From the NCBI GenBank assembly GCA_964555295.1, contig CAZKRL010000001.1, forward strand, positions 1 through 64,000: a stretch of DNA of 64,000 nucleotides, read 5' to 3'. This DNA comes from CAZKRL01 sp964555295. GTDB taxonomy: Bacteria > Bacteroidota > Bacteroidia > Flavobacteriales_D > Sanyastnellaceae. The position numbers and the translations under genes are program-made. Below, piece after piece: positions 16,280-25,242 of the stretch. Each line of letters opens with the position of its first letter. Position 1 is the stretch's first letter. A model generated the notes under the pieces. The model saw only the letters and a program-made list of their open reading frames with translations. It was not told the origin of the DNA and ran no database searches.

Positions 16280-19200
16280 ATGAAGAACTCATTACTCCCA
16301 TCGCGTGTGTTGACGTTGCTTTTGGTTTTATGCTCAACCTGGGCTGTGGCACAACTAAGAATTACCATGGTTCATCCAAGTAATCATGCCATTCGAATCA
16401 AGAACTTCAACCCCGCGCCCATTGATATTTCTTCCTATCGTTTGTGTGCTTTGTTTGAGTACACCAGTTTGAATAGCTCCAATGTAACTATCATTTCGGG
16501 TGATTTCCTGCTCACACAAAACGAGGAAGTTGTAGTTGCTTGGGACGCACTAACTGGTTTCAACGCAACTGCAAGTGATCTGGGCCTTTATTTACCCACA
16601 GGATCATTCGGTAGTGCCGCGAATATGGTTGATTTTATGCAATATGGTGCAGGTGGCCAAGGTAGAGAAAACGTGGCCGTTGCCGCTGGATTATGGACTG
16701 CCGGCACTTTTCTTCAAGCAGGTTCAGGGCCATGGATCTTCACGGGTAACGGAACTCAAAGTGGAATAACCTTCTGGGTTTCTGCTACCGAGATAACATT
16801 TAAGGTGAATATGGCGCTGCAATCCGTAAGTGCCAATGGCGTGCACATAGCAGGAAGTTTTCAGGGCTGGAGTCCAGGTACTAGTCTCATGACTGACCTG
16901 GATAACAACGACATCTATGAATACACCACTTTTCTTGCCGCTGGCACTCAAATTCAATTCAAGTATGTAAACGGCAATGCATGGGGTTCTGACGAGGCCG
17001 TTCCGGGAGCGTGTGGCCAGCCAAATGGATTTGGTGGATTCAATCGTTTCGCGACAATCGCTGCTTCAGGATCTCAAATTCTTGGTCCTGTTTGCTTCAC
17101 CCTTTGTGAGAACTGTGTAACAGAAGGTTGCATGGATCCCGCGGCCTGTAATTTCGATGCTCTTGCCACAATTAACAATGTCGGCCTGTGCACTTATCCC
17201 GGCTGTCAAGATCCCAATGCATTCAACTATGATGTAAATGCAGGTTGCGCCGACACTTGCATTTTCACGAATGCTAACGTCACTTTCAAAGTTAATATGG
17301 CAAACGAAATGGTCAGCTCCAATGGCGTCTACCTTGCAGGTGACATCCAGGGCTGGGATCCATCCTCAACTATGATGACAGATATTGATAATGACGGAAT
17401 TTTCGAAGTAACCCTTCCTGCAGTCATAGGGCAATCCTATCAATTCAAATTCATCAATGGATCGGATTGGATATTTTCTGAACAGGTACCAGTGTCATGC
17501 AGTGTCAACGATGGCAGCGGAAATTTCAATCGGGAATTGACGGTCACACAAGAAAATTTTGTTTTCGGTCCGGTCTGCTTTGGTGCATGTCTAGATTGTA
17601 GTGATATCGTTTTCGGCTGTACTGATATCAATGCTTGTAACTACAATGAGCTTGCGAATACCTCAAACAATAGTTGCAACTATCCCGGTTGCACGGATTC
17701 ACTCGCTTTCAACTATAACCCAGACGCAGGTTGTACAGACACATGCATTTATACAGATATCACTATTACTTTCAAAGTGAATATGGCGAATGAAATCGTG
17801 AGCACAAATGGTGTTCATTTCGCCAGTAATTTGCAGAACTGGGATCCCGCGGCAACACCCATGAGTGATGATGACGGCGATGGTGTTTACGAGGTCACAT
17901 TGCCTGCTGCATCGAACCAAACATACGCTTTCAAATTCATCAACGGAAACGATTGGGCATTTTCAGAATTCGTACCCCTGAACTGCGGCACGGATGACGG
18001 ATTTGGTAATATAAACAGAATCATCGCCACAGGCGATAGCAATACAGTATTTGGCCCCGTCTGTTTCGGTAATTGCGTTAACTGCTCAGATATAGTGTTC
18101 GGTTGCAACGATATTTTCGCTTGTAACTTCGACTCCTTAGTCACCAACTTCGACGGCACTTGTGTTTATCCGGGTTGTTTGGATTCAGTGGCCTTCAATT
18201 ATAATCCTGACGCCGGTTGCCAGGGAATTTGCATTTACCCAGATATCAATATCACATTCAAGGTCAATATGGCCAATGAAATTGTGAGTCCAAATGGAGT
18301 GCATCTCGCAGGCAGTATTCAGGGCTGGAACCCATCAACTACGGAAATGAATGACCTAGATGGTGACGGCATCTATGAAGTAACACTGGGTACTATTGCT
18401 AATCAAACGTACCAATTCAAATTCATCAATGGCAATGACTGGGCTGAAGAAGAGGCAGTGCCTGCGAATTGTGGTATCGCCAACGGAGTCGGAAGTTTCG
18501 ATCGTGAAATATCCATTGACACATCTGACGTGATTTTCGGTCCCGTATGCTTCGGTGCATGTATCGATTGTGGAGGTATCATTTTCGGTTGCACAGATAT
18601 GAATGCGTGTAACTATAACCCCCTCGCAAATACATCAGATAACGATTGTATTTATCCAGGTTGTCTTGATTCTTTGGCATTCAATTATTCACCCAATGCA
18701 GGTTGTAGCGACACATGCCTTTATGCCGACATTACTGTAACGTTCAAGGTGAATATGACAAATGAATCAATCAGCCCAGATGGTGTTCACATCGCGGGTT
18801 CAATTCAAGGATGGAATCCTGCAACAACCGAAATGACAGATGGCGACGGTGATGGGATTTACGAAGTCACTCTTGCAGCGGCCGCAGGTCAAGCGTATCA
18901 GTTCAAATTCATCAATGGAATCGATTGGCCATTCGCTGAACAAGTTCCTGCTGAATGCGGATTAGATGACGGATTCGGTGGTTTCAATCGTTCTATTCTT
19001 GTAGGAGGTTCCAATTATATTTTCGGTCCGGTTTGTTTTGGTGCATGCCTTAATTGCGGTCCGGGTTGCTTGGATAACACCGCATGCAATTTCGATTCCA
19101 CCGCCGGTATAAGCGACAGTTCTCTCTGTATATATCCCGGATGCACCGATCCTGTCGCTTGTAATTATTCCCCAACTGCAGGTTGTTTGCTCGAACTTTC

Positions 19201-20290
19201 TTGCAATTATGACGTAGTTTCAAATGAAGAGTATACAGCAAACGATAATGGGTTTTTCTCATACAACGGGTCAGATCTAGCTCCTGGTAATTACACCTAT
19301 ACATATGTCGCATCCAATGGTTGCGACAGCGTTGTATATGTGACAATCATAAATCCTCAACTTGAGGGATGCGGCAATCCAACGGCTTGTAACTATAATC
19401 CCATCGCCGGTATTAACATTGACTCTCTATGCGTGCTACCCGGCTGCTTGGAAACAAATGCATGCAACTATGATCCGAATGCATTATGCGGAGGCGGATT
19501 GTGTTATTTCGACGAAGAAGTGTCATTTACACAAGTCTTTTCCGAACCTTTTGTTTTCAATGATTCCCTGATTACTGTACCAGGCATTTATGAATTTCAA
19601 ACGCAAACGACTTATGGTTGCGACAGCTTGATACATTTGGTAGTATTGGATCCAACTATCACGGATTGTTTCGATAGCTCTGCATGTAACTACAATCCTC
19701 TCGCTGGAATTATCGCTAATTTCCTTTGTACTTACTCTGGCTGTCTCGATGCAGCAGCTTGCAACTTTGATGCTACCGCAGGTTGTGCCAACAATTCATG
19801 CTTGTACCCTGGTTGCATCGTTAGTAACGCTTGCAATTTCAACGCATCCGCTGGATGCGATGATGGTAGTTGTACGTTTCCGGGCTGCACGGTCGTAAAC
19901 GCTTGCAATTACGATAGCAACGCGGGTTGCGATGACGGTTCCTGTGGAGAGCTGATCGGATCTCTTTGTGATGATGGTGATTCGCTCACAGTGGGAGATT
20001 CTATTGCTTTGGGCTGCGCATGTATTGGAGATTCCGCTGCCATTGCGATTCATGAAATTCTTGCCAACGAAATTCTTGTGTATCCCAATCCCACCAATGA
20101 TAAAATTTTCATTCAAATGGATGGAATTACAACTGTTAACATGCAACTCATTGGAATAACCGGGGAAATCGTTTTCAGAGGCAAGGCCATGCATGAACTT
20201 TCCGTAAATGATTTGCCTGCAGGAATTTACCTCTTACAGTTGGAACGTAATGGAATAACAGCAAGCAGACGAATTGAAATCATCAGATAA
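16280..20290 (+). CDS. Giant T9SS-secreted protein with five E-set/starch-binding-like repeats and Cys-rich modules
   Basis: About 1336 residues. The signal peptide ends WAVAQ; the ATG at 16280 gives a better signal sequence than the in-frame ATG at 16271. A lamin-tail-like domain comes first (about 25-165: IRIKNF..APIDISSYRLC). Five modules of about 161 residues follow, each an E-set/CBM-like domain (ITFKVNMANE...GVHLAGS.QGWNP, D.DGDGIYEVTL, FKFINGNDW, VCFGACxxC) plus a Cys-rich linker (GC.D..ACNYN.LA......CIYPGC). The C-terminal third carries further Cys-rich modules and two short beta domains (SNGCDSVVYV, TYGCDSLIHL). It ends in a type A T9SS domain (ILVYPNPTNDKIFIQ...LPAGIYLLQL). Starch or glycan binding is inferred only from the E-set resemblance. 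Confidence 0.88.
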   Translation: MKNSLLPSRVLTLLLVLCSTWAVAQLRITMVHPSNHAIRIKNFNPAPIDISSYRLCALFEYTSLNSSNVTIISGDFLLTQNEEVVVAWDALTGFNATASDLGLYLPTGSFGSAANMVDFMQYGAGGQGRENVAVAAGLWTAGTFLQAGSGPWIFTGNGTQSGITFWVSATEITFKVNMALQSVSANGVHIAGSFQGWSPGTSLMTDLDNNDIYEYTTFLAAGTQIQFKYVNGNAWGSDEAVPGACGQPNGFGGFNRFATIAASGSQILGPVCFTLCENCVTEGCMDPAACNFDALATINNVGLCTYPGCQDPNAFNYDVNAGCADTCIFTNANVTFKVNMANEMVSSNGVYLAGDIQGWDPSSTMMTDIDNDGIFEVTLPAVIGQSYQFKFINGSDWIFSEQVPVSCSVNDGSGNFNRELTVTQENFVFGPVCFGACLDCSDIVFGCTDINACNYNELANTSNNSCNYPGCTDSLAFNYNPDAGCTDTCIYTDITITFKVNMANEIVSTNGVHFASNLQNWDPAATPMSDDDGDGVYEVTLPAASNQTYAFKFINGNDWAFSEFVPLNCGTDDGFGNINRIIATGDSNTVFGPVCFGNCVNCSDIVFGCNDIFACNFDSLVTNFDGTCVYPGCLDSVAFNYNPDAGCQGICIYPDINITFKVNMANEIVSPNGVHLAGSIQGWNPSTTEMNDLDGDGIYEVTLGTIANQTYQFKFINGNDWAEEEAVPANCGIANGVGSFDREISIDTSDVIFGPVCFGACIDCGGIIFGCTDMNACNYNPLANTSDNDCIYPGCLDSLAFNYSPNAGCSDTCLYADITVTFKVNMTNESISPDGVHIAGSIQGWNPATTEMTDGDGDGIYEVTLAAAAGQAYQFKFINGIDWPFAEQVPAECGLDDGFGGFNRSILVGGSNYIFGPVCFGACLNCGPGCLDNTACNFDSTAGISDSSLCIYPGCTDPVACNYSPTAGCLLELSCNYDVVSNEEYTANDNGFFSYNGSDLAPGNYTYTYVASNGCDSVVYVTIINPQLEGCGNPTACNYNPIAGINIDSLCVLPGCLETNACNYDPNALCGGGLCYFDEEVSFTQVFSEPFVFNDSLITVPGIYEFQTQTTYGCDSLIHLVVLDPTITDCFDSSACNYNPLAGIIANFLCTYSGCLDAAACNFDATAGCANNSCLYPGCIVSNACNFNASAGCDDGSCTFPGCTVVNACNYDSNAGCDDGSCGELIGSLCDDGDSLTVGDSIALGCACIGDSAAIAIHEILANEILVYPNPTNDKIFIQMDGITTVNMQLIGITGEIVFRGKAMHELSVNDLPAGIYLLQLERNGITASRRIEIIR
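16790..19060 (+). repeat. Five tandem coding repeats, period about 484 bp
   Basis: Copies begin near 16790, 17276, 17756, 18243 and 18729. Each encodes one E-set domain plus one Cys-rich linker; copies are similar but clearly diverged at DNA level, unlike the first copies of the next gene. Confidence 0.85.
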
Positions 20291-20319
20291 ACATCTTAGC
20301 AAAAATCAAAATTCAAATA

Positions 20320-23300
20320 ATGAAATATTATAACTACCTAACCTCAATTGCCTTCCTGCTCCTCTTTTCATCAGGATGGTTACAGGCCCAAGTGAATGTC
20401 ACCTTCCGTGTGAATATGTCAAACGAAACCGTGGGCTCAAGCGGAGTTCATCTCGNNNNNNNNNNNNNNNNNNNNNNNNNNNNNNNNNNNNNNNNNNNNN
20501 NNNNNNNNNNNNNNNNNNNNNNNNNNNNNNNNNNNNNNNNNNNNNNNNNNNNNNNTGGCACTAACGATACCACTTTGAGTGTTGTGTGCTTTGGTGCTTG
20601 CGAAAATTGCGCACCGGTAGTTCCTCAAGATTCCGTGAGCGTTACCTTCCGTGTGAATATGTCAAACGAAACCGTGGGCTCAAGCGGAGTTCATCTCGCC
20701 GGCAGCATTCAGGGATGGAATCCTTCTACCACTGCATTACTCGATGCCGACGCAGATGGAATTTATGAAGTAACTGTAACTGCACTGGCAGGTGCTACCC
20801 ATCAATACAAATTCATCAATGGCAATGACTGGCCACAAGCCGAAAGCGTGCCACAGGCCTGTGGTCAGAATGACGGATTCGGCAGTTACAACCGCAATCT
20901 CCTGCTTGGCACTAACGATACCACTTTGAGTGTTGTGTGCTTTGGTGCTTGCGAAAATTGCACCATCACTGATTCCGTGGATGTAACGTTTTCAGTAAAC
21001 ATGGCAGCTGAGACGATCAGTAGCGAGGGAGTATTTCTCCGAATGAACACAACAGACACATTGACACCTATGGTCTTGTCACAAGCCATGATATATGAGG
21101 TGACCGTGACATTAGAGGCGGGTCAAGATTTTTCTTATCGGTTTGTAAATGGCAACACCGATGAAACTGTTCCAACAATCTGCTCAGTGGATTCGATGCG
21201 CGTTGCATCCATCACATTCAGCAATCAAACACTCTCTACTGTGTGCTTCGGTGAGTGTGCTAATTGTGGAAACATCCTTGTCACCTTGCAAGTGAACATG
21301 CGCGAGCAGCAATTCTCGCCGAACGCAGTATATGCTGCAGGGAATTTCAGCGAATGGATACCCGTGGCAATGACAGACACTAATCAAGACAGCGTATATA
21401 CCCTGTTGATAGATGCAATTCCATTTGATAATGTAGTTTACAAATTTGTGAACGGCGGACAATGGGAGAGTGTGCCACAAGAGTGCGGGCTAACTGATGG
21501 CAATAATATTAATCGTGTTTTGGAAACTGGTGGGATTGATGTGGAAGTACCGTCAGTATGTTTCGGAAGCTGCACCGATTGTGCTGCAAACCCGGTTGTT
21601 GCGGATACTATAAACGTTACGTTCAGGGTTAATATGGAAAGTCAGGTAATTAGTGCGGACGGTGTTCATCTGGCCGGTAGTATCCAGGGATGGAATCCAT
21701 CAACAACTTTGATGAACGATTTGGATGGTGATAGTATTTATGAAATAACATTACCAATGGCTTCAGGCGAAGCTGCTCAGTTCAAATTCATCAATGGCAT
21801 GGATTGGTCAAATGCCGAAATCGTTCCTTCGATTTGCGGGATCAACGATGGCAATGGCGGATTCAACCGTTACATTTTAGCAAGTGACAATAGCAATGTC
21901 TATGGTCCCGTTTGTTTTGGAGAGTGTGTGAATTGTGGAGATACTCTTCCGGCGATTGATAGCGTTAGCATAACCTTCTTGGTGAATATGGCCAATGTTG
22001 TCGTTGACACCAATGGCGTTCATCTTGCGGGGAATATTCAAGGCTGGAATCCTGCAACAACGGAAATGACAGATTCTGATGCAGATGGTATTTATGAGGT
22101 GGTACTCAACGCGCCTGTCGGTTCTGAGGTATTGTTCAAATTCATCAATGGTAATGACTGGCCGATGACCGAAGCAGTTCCACAAACTTGTGGCGTGAAT
22201 GATGGTTTCGGAAATTTCAATCGACAAGTTTTGGTTCCGTTTACTGATGTTGTTTATGGTCCTGTCTGTTTCGCAGAGTGCGCTAATTGCAGCGGCAATG
22301 GTGGTGATGGGGTAGATGTTACATTTCAAGTGAATATGACCAACCAGTCTATTTCAACTATGGGTGTGCATTTGGCAGGAAGCATTCAAGGATGGAATCC
22401 TGCCAGCACCGAAATGTTTGATCAGGATGGTGACGGGGTTTACACAGTGACTCTTAATGTACCCACTAATTCACAATTCAGTTACAAATTTATCAATGGA
22501 AATGACTGGCCAATGGCGGAGACCGTTCCTCAGCTGTGTGGAGTATCTGATGGCTTTGGAGGATACAACCGACAGTATACCATTGGAAGTTCCGCAACCG
22601 CTATACCTGTGGTTTGTTTTAGTGAGTGCGCAGATTGCGGAGGGGTAAGCAATGTGAATGTAACCTTCCATGTGAATATGTCGAATCAGATCATCTCACC
22701 TTTAGGTGTTCATCTTGCAGGCAACATTCAAGGTTGGGATCCGGCCACAACAGAAATGCTAGATAATGACGGTGATGGCACATACTCGGTAACATTAAGC
22801 GTTCCTGCTAACACCGATATGATATACAAATTCATCAATGGCAATGACTGGCCGTTATCGGAAATTGTACCGGCAGAATGTGGTGTAGATGATGGATTTG
22901 GCGGATTCAACCGTTCATTCCCAGCCGGAACCAACGACATCAATATACAAGTGGTTTGTTTCAATGAATGTGTTGATTGTTCCGGTTCAGGAATGGTCGA
23001 TGTCACATTCAGGGTGAATATTGCCTACATTGATTTGGACAGCGCGGGTGCATTCATCGCCGGATCATTTAACTCCTTTACACCGATGGCAATGACTATA
23101 GAGTCAGACTCAGTATATGCATATACTACTTCATTACCCATCAACTCATTGGTTCAGTTCAAATTCCTAAATGGCCCCACTGGATGGGAGTCGGTACCTT
23201 TCGAATGCGGAGTAGATGACTCACAAGGAGGATTTAACCGTCAAATTAGCGTTGATGAAACCGACGTCCAATTGAATCCTATTTGTTTTGCAACCTGCAC

Positions 23301-23559
23301 AGATTGCGGACAGGTAGGATTGGAAAACATCCAGAATTCAACAATTGCTATTTATCCTAACCCAACCAACGGCATGATCACATTAATGAGGAATTCAAAT
23401 TCGAATGAAAACCTCAAGATTATCGACGCAATGGGCAGGATAGTATATACCTCCGCCATATCAAAATACACAGAGTATTTAGACCTATCTTATTTATCGG
23501 ATGGTTTGTATTTCCTCAATTTAGGAGACCATTCATCATTTAAAATAGTCAAAAATTAA
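20320..23559 (+). CDS. Giant T9SS-secreted protein with nine or more E-set/starch-binding-like repeats (contains assembly gap)
   Basis: 1079 residues as drawn, with a signal peptide (about 1-24, ending WLQAQ). Nine visible copies of the E-set module of the upstream gene follow, here without the long Cys-rich linkers: VTFRVNM..., GVHLAGSIQGWNP, DGDGIYEVT, YKFINGNDWP, then a closing VCFGxCxxC. Copies 3, 4 and 9 are diverged and lack the GWNP motif. The protein ends in a type A T9SS domain (IAIYPNPTNGMITL...LSDGLYFLNL). It starts 30 bp after the upstream stop, so the two form an operon. Copy 1 is interrupted by 100 N; the frame is kept, but the true copy number is uncertain. Confidence 0.88.
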   Translation: MKYYNYLTSIAFLLLFSSGWLQAQVNVTFRVNMSNETVGSSGVHLXXXXXXXXXXXXXXXXXXXXXXXXXXXXXXXXXXGTNDTTLSVVCFGACENCAPVVPQDSVSVTFRVNMSNETVGSSGVHLAGSIQGWNPSTTALLDADADGIYEVTVTALAGATHQYKFINGNDWPQAESVPQACGQNDGFGSYNRNLLLGTNDTTLSVVCFGACENCTITDSVDVTFSVNMAAETISSEGVFLRMNTTDTLTPMVLSQAMIYEVTVTLEAGQDFSYRFVNGNTDETVPTICSVDSMRVASITFSNQTLSTVCFGECANCGNILVTLQVNMREQQFSPNAVYAAGNFSEWIPVAMTDTNQDSVYTLLIDAIPFDNVVYKFVNGGQWESVPQECGLTDGNNINRVLETGGIDVEVPSVCFGSCTDCAANPVVADTINVTFRVNMESQVISADGVHLAGSIQGWNPSTTLMNDLDGDSIYEITLPMASGEAAQFKFINGMDWSNAEIVPSICGINDGNGGFNRYILASDNSNVYGPVCFGECVNCGDTLPAIDSVSITFLVNMANVVVDTNGVHLAGNIQGWNPATTEMTDSDADGIYEVVLNAPVGSEVLFKFINGNDWPMTEAVPQTCGVNDGFGNFNRQVLVPFTDVVYGPVCFAECANCSGNGGDGVDVTFQVNMTNQSISTMGVHLAGSIQGWNPASTEMFDQDGDGVYTVTLNVPTNSQFSYKFINGNDWPMAETVPQLCGVSDGFGGYNRQYTIGSSATAIPVVCFSECADCGGVSNVNVTFHVNMSNQIISPLGVHLAGNIQGWDPATTEMLDNDGDGTYSVTLSVPANTDMIYKFINGNDWPLSEIVPAECGVDDGFGGFNRSFPAGTNDINIQVVCFNECVDCSGSGMVDVTFRVNIAYIDLDSAGAFIAGSFNSFTPMAMTIESDSVYAYTTSLPINSLVQFKFLNGPTGWESVPFECGVDDSQGGFNRQISVDETDVQLNPICFATCTDCGQVGLENIQNSTIAIYPNPTNGMITLMRNSNSNENLKIIDAMGRIVYTSAISKYTEYLDLSYLSDGLYFLNLGDHSSFKIVKN
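20395..23310 (+). repeat. Tandem E-set coding repeats, about 350 bp per full copy
   Basis: Nine copies are visible. Copies 1 and 2 are virtually identical where both are readable, which suggests recent duplication and explains the assembly gap; later copies are diverged. Confidence 0.85.
20456..20555. other. Assembly gap (100 N) inside a tandem repeat
   Basis: Exactly 100 N. The bases before and after match the next repeat copy (left flank equals 20641-20698, right flank equals 20907 onward), so a full copy would need 208 nt here, not 100. Both lengths leave remainder 1 modulo 3, so the frame is consistent. Confidence 0.95.
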
Positions 23560-23579
23560 TTACATTTTGTTTGTTTGTT

Positions 23580-23613
23580 GAGCCCTGCGGTAATACGCGG
23601 GGCTCTTCTTTTT
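23580..23613 (+). terminator. Intrinsic terminator of the E-set operon
   Basis: GAGCCCTGCG (23580-23589) pairs with CGCGGGGCTC (23596-23605) apart from one wobble, around loop GTAATA, and is followed by TTCTTTTT. It lies 20 bp after the stop codon. Confidence 0.85.
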
Positions 23614-23638
23614 GACCCTTTTTGTCTATTCAACGTTC

Positions 23639-23646
23639 TACATTTG
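23639..23646 (+). promoter_or_regulatory. Putative -7 element upstream of rmuC
   Basis: TACATTTG exactly matches TAnnTTTG, 19 bp before the rmuC start. TTTG boxes occur 14 and 24 nt upstream, neither at ideal spacing. Confidence 0.4.
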
Positions 23647-23665
23647 AAACCTTAACATATAACAT

Positions 23666-24949
23666 ATGCAAGTCCTATTAATCATACTCGTAGCCTTGGT
23701 TTTGATTGTAAGTGTATTCTCCCTCTTGAAAAAAAACTCTGGAAGAGACGAGGCCAACCACAACGAATTCATGAACTCTCTGCAAACTACAGTCGCAGAG
23801 CAAAAGCGCGAACTGGATGAGAAGCAGCGAAGAATTGATGCACTCATTGAGGAACTCGCCACTTCGCGTACTAAGCTGGAAGATTTAAGGCAAAGTATAT
23901 CTGACCACGAAAAACAACGAGACGCAATGTCGAAATCCTTTGAAAATCTGGCAAATGAAATCCTCGATAATAAAGGGCAACAAATGCAGAAGGCAAATCG
24001 GGAACAAATAGACTTAATGTTGAAGCCACTGAATGAACGACTCAAAGTTTTTGGTGATCAGGTTGAGAGTGTGTATCGATCTGAAACGCAAGATCGAGTG
24101 GCGCTTAAAGAGCAGGTGGTACAGTTGACACAAATGAATAAACATCTCGCGGATGAAGCGGCACAATTGGCAAATGCTCTGAAGGGCGACAATAAACTTC
24201 AAGGTAATTGGGGCGAGATGGTATTGGAAAGGTTGTTGGAATCATGTGGTCTTGAAGAAGGAAGAGAGTATGAGAAACAAGAGGTCACAACAAATTCAGA
24301 GGGAGAGACCATCAAACCCGACGTTGTCATTACGATGCCTGATAAGCGGCATATGATCATTGACAGCAAGGTCTCGCTACTCGCATACAATGGCATGGTA
24401 AATTCTGCTAATCCAGATGATAGCGAAAAGTTTCTGAAGCTGCACCTCGACAGCATTAAGGCTCATATAAAAGGGATTGGAGAGAAATACTATCACACAG
24501 GACGCGGACTTCATTCACCGGATTTCATTTTATTGTTTGTACCGATTGAATCAGCTCTCGTTACTGCTTTACAGCGAGAGCCGGGCCTTTACAATTTGGC
24601 CTATGAAAGAAATGTTGTTCTCGTTTCACCAACGCTATTGTTAGCCACATTGCGCACAGTTGCGAATGTTTGGACACAAGAGCGAAGAATACAAAACATA
24701 GAGGATATACTATCTGCAGCTGGTGGACTTTACGACAAGTTTCATGGATATCTTGAGAGTATCGTTGAGGTAGGTAAAAAACTCGAATCTGCGCAAGAGG
24801 CCTATAATACTGCCATGAATAGACTATCTACCGGCAGAGGTAATCTCATCAAGCGTGCATCAGACCTAAAGAAAATGGGTGTACCATCGAATAAAGAAAT
24901 TCCTCAGGAATTAACAGACAGGGCCAATGACGACGATTCCGATGAATAG
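23666..24949 (+). CDS. rmuC: DNA recombination protein RmuC homologue
   Basis: A 427-residue protein with an N-terminal membrane segment (about 2-20: VLLIILVALVLIVSVFSLL). A long coiled coil follows (about 30-175, rich in Glu, Lys and Gln), then the RmuC nuclease-like core: GNWGEMVLERLLESCGL, IKPDVVITMPDKRHMIIDSKVSL, DFILLFVPIESAL and VLVSPTLLLATLRTV. The PD-(D/E)XK-like pattern (KPDV....IDSKVS) is visible. RmuC limits DNA inversions in E. coli; its biochemical role remains unclear. It has its own promoter candidate, and a 7-bp inverted repeat (24954-24977) follows the stop. Confidence 0.93.
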   Translation: MQVLLIILVALVLIVSVFSLLKKNSGRDEANHNEFMNSLQTTVAEQKRELDEKQRRIDALIEELATSRTKLEDLRQSISDHEKQRDAMSKSFENLANEILDNKGQQMQKANREQIDLMLKPLNERLKVFGDQVESVYRSETQDRVALKEQVVQLTQMNKHLADEAAQLANALKGDNKLQGNWGEMVLERLLESCGLEEGREYEKQEVTTNSEGETIKPDVVITMPDKRHMIIDSKVSLLAYNGMVNSANPDDSEKFLKLHLDSIKAHIKGIGEKYYHTGRGLHSPDFILLFVPIESALVTALQREPGLYNLAYERNVVLVSPTLLLATLRTVANVWTQERRIQNIEDILSAAGGLYDKFHGYLESIVEVGKKLESAQEAYNTAMNRLSTGRGNLIKRASDLKKMGVPSNKEIPQELTDRANDDDSDE

Positions 24950-24953
24950 CAAA

Positions 24954-24977
24954 TGATTGAATACTTTGCATCAATCA
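24954..24977 (+). terminator. Weak hairpin after rmuC
   Basis: TGATTGA (24954-24960) and TCAATCA (24971-24977) form a perfect 7-bp stem with a 10-nt loop, 5 bp after the rmuC stop. It is AT-rich with no T-run. The rest of the 293-bp interval to 25243 is AT-rich and holds no gene; a small GAAGC-GTTTA-GCTTC hairpin lies at 25172-25186. Confidence 0.3.
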
Positions 24978-25242
24978 GAGGTAAACTTTTTCGAATAGTG
25001 ATTTTCATCAACCCTTTCTAATATTTCATTTTAGAATTTTCGAGCAATACAATCAATGCTATTGGTTCCATCATACTAGATCCCAATAAAGCACTTCCTG
25101 TGTTTATCTTTTGATGCAATCACAATAAACATTCATCGCTTATACATAGTAAATATTGATTTTTTTCTGATGAAGCGTTTAGCTTCGAACCCGAGAAGAA
25201 CTTACCTTCGAGCGTCGAATTCATTAAGAATTGATATAGTAA

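Noticed and set aside
25172..25186. GAAGC-GTTTA-GCTTC hairpin before the GWxTD gene as a riboswitch or operator
   Set aside because: Only 5-bp arms, no surrounding conserved structure visible; kept as a minor note in the intergenic description.
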